DNA of 64,000 bases from SHZI01 sp031409515 (GTDB taxonomy: Bacteria; Pseudomonadota; Gammaproteobacteria; Steroidobacterales; GCA-2729495): NCBI GenBank assembly GCA_031409515.1, contig JANNXJ010000050.1, positions 1 through 64,000 on the forward strand, in the 5' to 3' direction. Made by a program: the position numbers and the translations under genes. The notes beneath the pieces are model-generated. The model ran no database searches. It was not told where the DNA came from and was given only the letters and a program-made list of their open reading frames with translations. Below, in pieces: positions 58,020 through 64,000 of the stretch. Every line of letters starts with the position of its first letter. Positions within the stretch are counted from its first letter, which is position 1.

Positions 58020-58889
58020 TCAGGGCTGTTCGATGAGTTCCAGTAATTCGCCAGCTGCACCTCGGACACAGCGCACGCCGCGGGCACCAGCATAAGGCGG
58101 ATCATCGTTGGGCCGGTCTGCCTTTCCGGACAGGGAAACGCTACCGGCACCGTCTCGGGTAATAAAGCTGACCATGGCAATGCCTGCGGGAAGTTCCGTT
58201 TGGGTCGCTGGCAGCGGTAGTGCCTGCGGAGGCATCTCATCCGCCTCGATGTAACACCGATCCCGCAGGGGCAGGGCTGCGATCCGGAAGCGATGTTCCC
58301 GGGACAGGCCAAACTCGAGAGCCATGGTCTGCACCCGCGATTCCATCGCCGGCACCCTGGGCACGCCAAAGCTCTCGTAGAAGTAGTTCTGCATGCCGTC
58401 CAGCGATCGGCCGCCCACGATGACGATAAACGTGCGATCCACGGCACACCGGGCCGGCGGGGAATCCAGCCCGGGCACCGGCTTCTTGAACTCGGTCAGA
58501 TAGAGTATTTCCCCCCCAGGGCCGCGAATCTGCATGGCGCGGATATCCGGACAGAAAGACAGGTCGAGGGGCGGAGCGACAATTTCGAAAGGTGAGTCCC
58601 GCAGTGTTTCAGCCAGCGGATCAACGCGATCGACGATGAGCTCGGCGGCCTGCCAGCCGTGGCGCCTGAAGGCGCGGTACCCCGGCTCGGTTGGTCGTTC
58701 GACGAAGCGAAAAACGAAGTCGGTGGCCGATTCCGGCGCCATGAGTAGCGCCGGGGCGCCCGCCAGGCCTGCCATTCCCCAGAGCTCGGCCTGAGTTTGG
58801 GAAACAGGCTTCCGTCCAACGACCCGGTAGCCGAGAAAGCGGCTGTAAGCGGCCTCGGTAGCCGCCAGGGACGGCGTACGAACCGTCAC
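58020..58889 (-). CDS. VOC-family (glyoxalase/dioxygenase fold) protein, two-domain
   Basis: A 289-residue protein with two apparent VOC (beta-alpha-beta-beta-beta) modules, residues ~1-130 and ~145-285. Signs are the FLGYRVVGRKPVS start, GPGGEILYLTEF, and the second module AVDRTFIVIVGG...YFYESFGVPRVP, ending with GAAGELLELIEQP. Typical metal ligands are His/Glu; I see a Glu in GGEILYLTEF and GELLELIE, but His ligands are not obvious. No firm function. It lies 35 bp downstream of the CaiB-type gene, on the same strand, so they probably work together. Confidence 0.65.
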   Translation of the reverse strand: MTVRTPSLAATEAAYSRFLGYRVVGRKPVSQTQAELWGMAGLAGAPALLMAPESATDFVFRFVERPTEPGYRAFRRHGWQAAELIVDRVDPLAETLRDSPFEIVAPPLDLSFCPDIRAMQIRGPGGEILYLTEFKKPVPGLDSPPARCAVDRTFIVIVGGRSLDGMQNYFYESFGVPRVPAMESRVQTMALEFGLSREHRFRIAALPLRDRCYIEADEMPPQALPLPATQTELPAGIAMVSFITRDGAGSVSLSGKADRPNDDPPYAGARGVRCVRGAAGELLELIEQP

Positions 58890-58924
58890 GCAGGCTATCT
58901 CGCCAAGCCGGTTGCCGTCCGCCT

Positions 58925-60139
58925 TCAGATAATGCCCCGGGCCCGCAGGTCGGCGATGCGCGCTGAGTCGAAATTGAGCAGGCTGCGGTAAATTTCCTCC
59001 GAATGCTGCCCCAGTTCCGGTGCGGGTGAATGAATACCACCCGGGGTTGCAGACAGTTTCGGGGCGACATTCTGCATCCGCAGTTCGCCGAACTTTGGAT
59101 GCATCGTTTTCACGATGGCGTCCCTGGCACGAAAGTGCGCGTCCTCCAGCATCTCCGGAGTCCGGTAGATCTTTCCGGAGGGGATACCGAACTTGTCCAT
59201 TAACTGCTCCAGGGGCGCGGCATCTATGGTCCGGGTCCAGTCCGCAATCAGGTCGTCCAGTTCCTGTTGCCGCATACCGCGCGCCGTATGCGTCGCATAG
59301 CGCTCGTCCTTGGCCAGTTCCGGGCGGCTCATGGCTTCCGCGAGTCTGCCGAAAACCGTGTCCTGATTGGCAGCAATGAGGATCATGCCGCCGTCACGGG
59401 TCGGATAGACGTTGGACGGGGCCACATTCGGCAGGATGGCGCCGGTTCTTTCCCGGACATAACCAGTCTTGTCGTACTCGGTAATCAGCGATTCCATCAT
59501 ATTAAGGACCGCCTCATAGATCGCCGAGTCGACCACCTGGCCTTGCCCTGTGCGCTCCCGGTAGTACAGGGCGGAGAGGGCGCCGACACAGGCAAAGGTT
59601 GCGGCCAGGGAATCACCGATGCTGATCCCCATTCGACTGGGCGGCGTTGCCGGGTCGCCGCAGACATAGCGCAGCCCGCCCATGGCCTCGCCGACAGCGC
59701 CGAACCCGGCCCGTTTGGCATAGGGACCTGTCTGTCCGAAGCCGGAGACGCGGATCATGATCAGGCGTGGATTGATCTTTTGCAGCTCAGGGTAAGAGAG
59801 ATTCCAGCGCTCCAGGGTGCCGGGCCGGAAGTTCTCCAGGAGGAAGTCGGCTTTGGCGATGAGGTCCCGGGCAATGGCCTGTCCTTCGGCCTCCCGGAGG
59901 TTCAGGGTCACTGACTTCTTGTTGCGGGCCACCACTGGCCACCAGAGCGACATGCCGTGGGACTTTTCCCGGCCCCACTCCCGCATGGGATCGCCCTGGC
60001 CAGGGGGTTCAACCTTCAGGACTTCTGCCCCAAAGTCGCCCATCAGCTGGCCACAGAAGGGCCCAGCCAAAAGGGTGCCCATTTCGATGAGGCGGAGCCC
60101 AGCTAGTGGCCCAGTGCCCGTTTTCGGTTCGTTTGCCAT
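58925..60139 (-). CDS. CaiB/BaiF-family CoA-transferase
   Basis: A 404-residue class III CoA-transferase. The catalytic aspartate is D176 (ISIGDSLAATFACVGAL), in line with D169 of E. coli CaiB; L-A-G-P-F-C-G-Q-L-M-G-D-F-G-A-E-V-x-K-V-E-P-P and N-K-K-S-V-T-L-N-L are also conserved. The family swaps CoA between carboxylic acids (carnitine, formyl, succinyl and others); substrate unresolved. Start ATG 60139, divergent from the HMG-CoA-lyase-like gene with a 140-bp gap. Confidence 0.9.
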   Translation of the reverse strand: MANEPKTGTGPLAGLRLIEMGTLLAGPFCGQLMGDFGAEVLKVEPPGQGDPMREWGREKSHGMSLWWPVVARNKKSVTLNLREAEGQAIARDLIAKADFLLENFRPGTLERWNLSYPELQKINPRLIMIRVSGFGQTGPYAKRAGFGAVGEAMGGLRYVCGDPATPPSRMGISIGDSLAATFACVGALSALYYRERTGQGQVVDSAIYEAVLNMMESLITEYDKTGYVRERTGAILPNVAPSNVYPTRDGGMILIAANQDTVFGRLAEAMSRPELAKDERYATHTARGMRQQELDDLIADWTRTIDAAPLEQLMDKFGIPSGKIYRTPEMLEDAHFRARDAIVKTMHPKFGELRMQNVAPKLSATPGGIHSPAPELGQHSEEIYRSLLNFDSARIADLRARGII

Positions 60140-60279
60140 CCCAAAGTCCTGTCAGAGAATTCAGCCCGTTGCGCTGGGCGGTGCCGTAAGGAGGTCCCCT
60201 GACGGACACCGGGCCAAGCGTCTGGTGTAACGCTGAGCGCGCCGTATAGAATAACGTTTTTCCGCCGCCCTGTAAGGCT

Positions 60280-61218
60280 ATGAGCCAGTCACCGCAACGC
60301 GTTTCGATAATCGAAGTCGGACCCCGCGACGGGTTGCAGGGCGAGCCTGAAATCCTGCCGACGGCCACCAAGATCGAGTTCATTCGCCGGGCGGTTGACG
60401 CGGGCATCCAGCGACTGGAGGTCACCAGCTTCGTGCACCCCAAGCGAGTCCCCCAGATGGCGGATGCGGAGGACGTGATTCGGGGTCTCCCGCGCAAGGA
60501 TGGGGTGATCTATATTGGCCTGGTCCTGAATCGCAAGGGCTTCGATCGTGCTCAGGTGACCGGCATTGACGAGATCGGCATGGCCGTCGTGGCCAGCGAC
60601 ACCTACAACCAGCGCAACCAGGGCGTTCCGACGGCCGATTCAGTAAAGGCCTGGCTGGAGATCGCCAGAGCGGCAAAGGCAGCCGGAATTCGGGCCAATG
60701 TGATGATCTCGTCGGCCTTCGGTTGCCCCTTCGAGGGCGAGGTGCCAGTCCGACGGGTCCTCGATCTGGTTGAGCAGGTGATGGAGGGCGACCCGGTGGA
60801 TCTGGGTATTGCCGACAGCATTGGCGTAGCGGTGCCCTCTCAAGTCCGAGACCTGATTGGTGCCGTGCGTCTCAAGGCCCCCGGCGTCCCCATCCGTTGC
60901 CACTTCCACAATACGCGCAATACTGGCATAGCCAATGCCCAGGCGGCTCTCGAAGCCGGTGTGGCGTCCCTGGACGCCAGTATCGGCGGCATTGGCGGCT
61001 GCCCCTTTGCACCTGCGGCAACGGGCAACATCCCGACCGACGATCTGCTCTACATGCTCGATCGGTCGGGGGTACACACGGGCGTTTCACTGGAGCGGGT
61101 CATTGCCACCAGTCAGTGGCTGGCCCAGCAGCTGGGGCGGAGCACGCCCGCTATGTTGCCAAAGGCTGGGAATTTTCCTCAGATTGCTGAAATCAATCGC
61201 GCCCGACTGGCCAGCTGA
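60280..61218 (+). CDS. Hydroxymethylglutaryl-CoA lyase-like enzyme
   Basis: A 312-residue DRE-TIM metallolyase of the HMG-CoA lyase group. The GPRDGLQ motif (residues 14-20; R16, D17), HFHNTRNTGIANA (metal His208 and His210) and the signature with catalytic C241 (SIGGIGGCPFAP) are complete. It would split HMG-CoA or a similar 3-hydroxy-3-methyl acyl-CoA into acetyl-CoA and a keto acid. The divergent CaiB-type CoA-transferase could activate the acid form; that coupling is inference. In many bacteria this gene is in leucine catabolism, but no mcc/ivd genes are seen here. Confidence 0.9.
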   Translation: MSQSPQRVSIIEVGPRDGLQGEPEILPTATKIEFIRRAVDAGIQRLEVTSFVHPKRVPQMADAEDVIRGLPRKDGVIYIGLVLNRKGFDRAQVTGIDEIGMAVVASDTYNQRNQGVPTADSVKAWLEIARAAKAAGIRANVMISSAFGCPFEGEVPVRRVLDLVEQVMEGDPVDLGIADSIGVAVPSQVRDLIGAVRLKAPGVPIRCHFHNTRNTGIANAQAALEAGVASLDASIGGIGGCPFAPAATGNIPTDDLLYMLDRSGVHTGVSLERVIATSQWLAQQLGRSTPAMLPKAGNFPQIAEINRARLAS

Positions 61219-61378
61219 CGGCCGCGCAAGAGTCACTGGTCAGCTGGACGCAGAACGGCGAGAATCAACCACAAGGCCCGCACCGACGTTGAGACGGGAC
61301 GGAAAGAACAGAATATTTTTCGTGGCACGCTCTGCCGCGGTCCCCAGCAAGCAGTAATGGAACATCTGAGAGGCTCGT

Positions 61379-63436
61379 ATGAGTTATCGACTAGGGGTTG
61401 ACGTTGGCGGCACGTTCACGGATCTGCTTCTCATCGACGAGAAGAATGGCGATGTCTTCACGGCAAAGGTACCGAGCACGCCCCATGACTCCTCCGTGGG
61501 CGTGTTGAGCGGTATCGAGAAGGTGTGCAAGAACGCCGGAATCGATCCAAAGAACATTACCCACTTCATGCACGGCACTACCGTGGCCACCAACACGGTA
61601 CTGACTGGTTCCGGAGCCAAAGTCGGCCTGGTCACCACCAAGGGCTACAGGCAGGTTCTGCAGATTGCCCGCTCCTTTGTCCCCGGTGGTCTCGGCGGCT
61701 GGGTGATTTACAACAAAAGCCTCCCGCTGGCGCCGCTGGCCCTGACTATCGAGGCGGACGAGCGTATTGGCGCTCGCGGCGAAGTGGTCAGGAAGCTGGA
61801 TGAAGCGAAGCTGCGCCGGGACCTCAAGGCCCTCGGCAAGAAGGGGATCGAGGCTCTGACGATTTCGCTGATCAACTCCTTTGCCAATGGCGATCACGAG
61901 GTTCAGGTCGCCAGGATCGCCAAGGAAGTAATGCCGAACATCCCGATCTCCCTGTCGTCAGAGATTGTTCCCGAGATGCAGGAGTACGAGCGGACCCTCA
62001 CTACGGTGGCCAACTCCTACGTGCGGCCTAAGGTGGAAACCTATGTCCGCAACCTGCATCGCCAGTTACAGAAGACGATGAGCAAGGTCCAGCTGCACAT
62101 CCTTCGTTCGGACGGCGGGCTGGCGTCGGCCAAGGCTGCCGAAGCCTTCCCCGTCAACCTCCTGATGAGCGGCCCGGCGGGCGGCGTGTCCGGGGCGGTG
62201 TGGGTTGCCGAACAGGCGGGTTTCAAGAATCTGCTCACCTTTGACATGGGCGGAACTTCAACTGACGTTTGCCTGGTCCAGGATGGCAAGGCCCAGTTGC
62301 GGCGCGAGACGACCGTTGGCGACGTGGTCGTGCGCGCTTCCTCCCTTGACGTCCGGACAGTGGGTGCCGGTGGCGGTTCTATTGCCAAGGTGCCAGAACT
62401 GACGAAGGCACTGCGCGTAGGTCCGGAAAGCGCCGGTGCAGTTCCCGGTCCGGCAACCTACAACCGCGGCGGCACGCTACCGACGGTTACCGATGCCAAC
62501 GTGGTCCTTGGCTACCTGCCTAGCGGCGAAGTTCGCCTCGGTGGCGACATGAAGCTGCGGCGTGACCTGGCCGAGAAGGCAGTGCAGTCCACGGCGGACG
62601 CACTGAAGATCAGCCTCAAGCAGGCGGCCGCCGGCATCATCGATATCGTCAATGAGAATATGTACGGCGCCCTGCGGCTGGTCTCGGTGGAAAAGGGTTA
62701 CGACGCCCGGGACTTCGCTCTGATTGCGTTTGGTGGTGCCGGTCCTTTGCACGCCAATGCGCTGGGCAAGCTGATGGGCTCCTGGCCCGTGATCATTCCG
62801 CCGGGACCTGGCGTTCTGTGTGCCTACGGCGATGCCACCACACGGGTCCGCGACGAGGCCTCCCGGACCTTCATCCGGCGCTTCAGTGAGACCACCGGCA
62901 AGGAAATCTCCAAGATCTTCCGTTCGCTGGCCAATGACGCATCCAAGACCCTGGATAACGAGGGCATTCCCAAGGCTGACCAGTCAGCCAGCTACCAGGT
63001 GGATATCCGTTACCACGGGCAGGGTCTGCTCCTCACTGTGGATCTCGAGATCGAGGAGTTTGAGCAACGGGGGCTCGATGGCATCGGCGAGCGCTTCGAC
63101 GAAATGCATCGCCAGTTGTTTACCTTTGCGCTGCCTCTGGAGAAGGAACTGGTCAATCTTCGGGCGGTGGCCCAGGGCAAGCCCACCAACGTACGGGCGT
63201 CCCGGGTGGAGAAGGGGGGCGAAAGCCCCTCGGCAGCAGCGACTGCCAAGCTATCGGTCTACGTTGATGGCAAGGATCAGGACGCTACTCTGTACGACCG
63301 CGCCAAGCTCAAGTCAGGCAATGCGATCAAGGGCCCGGCGATCGTCCTCGAGATGGATTCAACTACTTTGATCCTCCCGGGGCACGTTGGCACTGTAGAC
63401 GACTGGGGCAATATCCTCATTAACCCTTCCGTCTGA
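61379..63436 (+). CDS. Hydantoinase/oxoprolinase family protein, HyuA-like
   Basis: A 685-residue ATP-dependent HyuA/acetone-carboxylase-beta-like protein. The ASKHA nucleotide fold is marked by GVDVGGTFTDLLLID (residues 6-20), HGTTVATNTVL, the LSSEIVPEMQEYERTLTTVANSYV segment, FDMGGTSTDV and VGAGGGSIA. Known relatives are 5-oxoprolinase, N-methylhydantoinase, and acetone or acetophenone carboxylases; this sequence does not say which. HyuB follows 48 bp downstream, and both are normally required. The upstream 160 bp up to the lyase gene shows no ORF that I support. Confidence 0.88.
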   Translation: MSYRLGVDVGGTFTDLLLIDEKNGDVFTAKVPSTPHDSSVGVLSGIEKVCKNAGIDPKNITHFMHGTTVATNTVLTGSGAKVGLVTTKGYRQVLQIARSFVPGGLGGWVIYNKSLPLAPLALTIEADERIGARGEVVRKLDEAKLRRDLKALGKKGIEALTISLINSFANGDHEVQVARIAKEVMPNIPISLSSEIVPEMQEYERTLTTVANSYVRPKVETYVRNLHRQLQKTMSKVQLHILRSDGGLASAKAAEAFPVNLLMSGPAGGVSGAVWVAEQAGFKNLLTFDMGGTSTDVCLVQDGKAQLRRETTVGDVVVRASSLDVRTVGAGGGSIAKVPELTKALRVGPESAGAVPGPATYNRGGTLPTVTDANVVLGYLPSGEVRLGGDMKLRRDLAEKAVQSTADALKISLKQAAAGIIDIVNENMYGALRLVSVEKGYDARDFALIAFGGAGPLHANALGKLMGSWPVIIPPGPGVLCAYGDATTRVRDEASRTFIRRFSETTGKEISKIFRSLANDASKTLDNEGIPKADQSASYQVDIRYHGQGLLLTVDLEIEEFEQRGLDGIGERFDEMHRQLFTFALPLEKELVNLRAVAQGKPTNVRASRVEKGGESPSAAATAKLSVYVDGKDQDATLYDRAKLKSGNAIKGPAIVLEMDSTTLILPGHVGTVDDWGNILINPSV

Positions 63437-63484
63437 CGCGCACGCTGCCCGGTCAAGCCAGCTACAGAATTCAGGAGTAGAGAA

Positions 63485-64000
63485 ATGCCAGCCAAGATTA
63501 TTGAGACACGCCCGCGCCCCTTCAGTCGCGTCACCATTGACCCCATCACGCTGGACATCATCGAAAACGCGATGATGAATGCCCGCTTCGAGATGGACAC
63601 GGTGCTGTTCCGCACTGCGATGTCGCCGGGTATTCGCGAACAGCACGACGAGTTCCCGATGATTGCCAATCTGGACGGCAAGATGGTGGTTGGCCAGTTC
63701 GGGAGCTTCATCTACGGCTTTAAAGCCGCTTACCACGGGACTATCGAAGAAGGCGATATGTTCCTCACCACTGATCCCTACACCTGTAATGGAGCGGTGA
63801 GTCACTCCAACGACTGGTTGCTGCTCCGCCCGATCTTCAAGGATGGCCGTCTGATCTCTTACGCGGCCATGTTCGGTCACATGACCGATATCGGCGGCAA
63901 GGTTCCTGGCAGTCTGCCCACCGACGCGCAGTCGATCTTTGAGGAGGGGATTCGGGTGCCCCCCACCAAGATCTTCAAGAAAGACGTGCTGCAGGAAGAT
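63485..64000 (+). CDS. Hydantoinase B/oxoprolinase family protein (3' end off the window)
   Basis: The first 172 residues of a HyuB-like subunit; the gene runs beyond base 64000. The N-terminus DPITLDIIENAMMNARFEMDT and the MFGHMTDIGGKVPGSLPT block are typical for HyuB and for the acetone/acetophenone carboxylase alpha-type subunit. It is coupled to HyuA at 61379. A good ATG at 63485 is preceded by AGGAG at 63474-63478, about 6 nt upstream. Confidence 0.88.
   Translation, partial: MPAKIIETRPRPFSRVTIDPITLDIIENAMMNARFEMDTVLFRTAMSPGIREQHDEFPMIANLDGKMVVGQFGSFIYGFKAAYHGTIEEGDMFLTTDPYTCNGAVSHSNDWLLLRPIFKDGRLISYAAMFGHMTDIGGKVPGSLPTDAQSIFEEGIRVPPTKIFKKDVLQED

Overview
The window reads as a chromosomal segment of a fairly GC-rich gammaproteobacterium (GC about 60 % by eye, not computed). 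Evidence: E. coli-like housekeeping blocks (yciB-yciI-bolA; yciO/scpA/scpB/rluB; ihfB-lapA-lapB; thrS-infC-rpmI-rplT-pheS-pheT-ihfA-merR), a fused hisB, and tRNAs very close to E. coli Asn, Val and Pro tRNAs. A lysC-lysA fusion and a TrpR-family protein heading the his operon suggest a lineage near Xanthomonadales/Steroidobacterales/Woeseiales; this placement is inference. Apart from the two edges and the last 8 kb it is core metabolism and information processing. No insertion sequence, phage, CRISPR array or toxin-antitoxin pair was seen.

Layout. 0-1.8 kb: a secreted protein with a Gly-Ile-Ser-Gly-Ser-Gly repeat tail (runs off the left edge) behind a DUF6502-like putative regulator. 2-10.5 kb: bolA/yciI/yciB, a YrdC-family protein, an M50 protease, scpA-scpB-rluB, then yciK, gph, ubiG and mtaD on the minus strand. 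10.7-23.7 kb: gyrA, serC, serA, pheA, hisC (aromatic-type paralogue), aroA, cmk, rpsA, ihfB, lapA, lapB. 23.8-28.6 kb: comEA-like gene, galU, tRNA-Asn, aspartate aminotransferase, uvrB, tRNA-Val. 28.7-36.2 kb: translation block and tRNA-Pro. 36.2-44.2 kb: CpcT/CpeT-like protein, a class III cyclase-like protein, a D-2-hydroxyglutarate dehydrogenase-type flavoprotein, ilvD and lysAC. 44.2-51.2 kb: a nine-gene minus-strand his operon (regulator-hisG-D-C-B-H-A-F-E) with a near-perfect operator. 51.3-56.0 kb: a minus-strand branched-chain operon (LeuA-tail ORF, ilvE, leuC, leuD, leuB) preceded by what looks like a complete transcription attenuator. 56.1-64 kb: an accessory, probably catabolic cluster (ferredoxin, FAH-fold protein, O-methyltransferase, VOC protein, CaiB CoA-transferase, HMG-CoA-lyase-like enzyme, HyuA, HyuB cut by the right edge).

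The most interesting signals are regulatory. (1) The ilvE-leuCDB leader encodes a 44-residue peptide rich in Leu and Val, an 8-nt antiterminator inside its last codons and an intrinsic terminator; only the last ~60 residues of LeuA remain behind it. (2) The his operon carries a 10+10 nt inverted repeat immediately upstream of its TrpR-like first gene. (3) Three genes appear to lack ATG/GTG/TTG starts: infC (ATC), hisF (ATT) and the pheA-linked hisC (CTG), each with a well-spaced Shine-Dalgarno sequence. (4) The FAH-fold protein in the last cluster has lost both glutamates of the family's metal-binding E-x-E motif. None of these was tested by database search.
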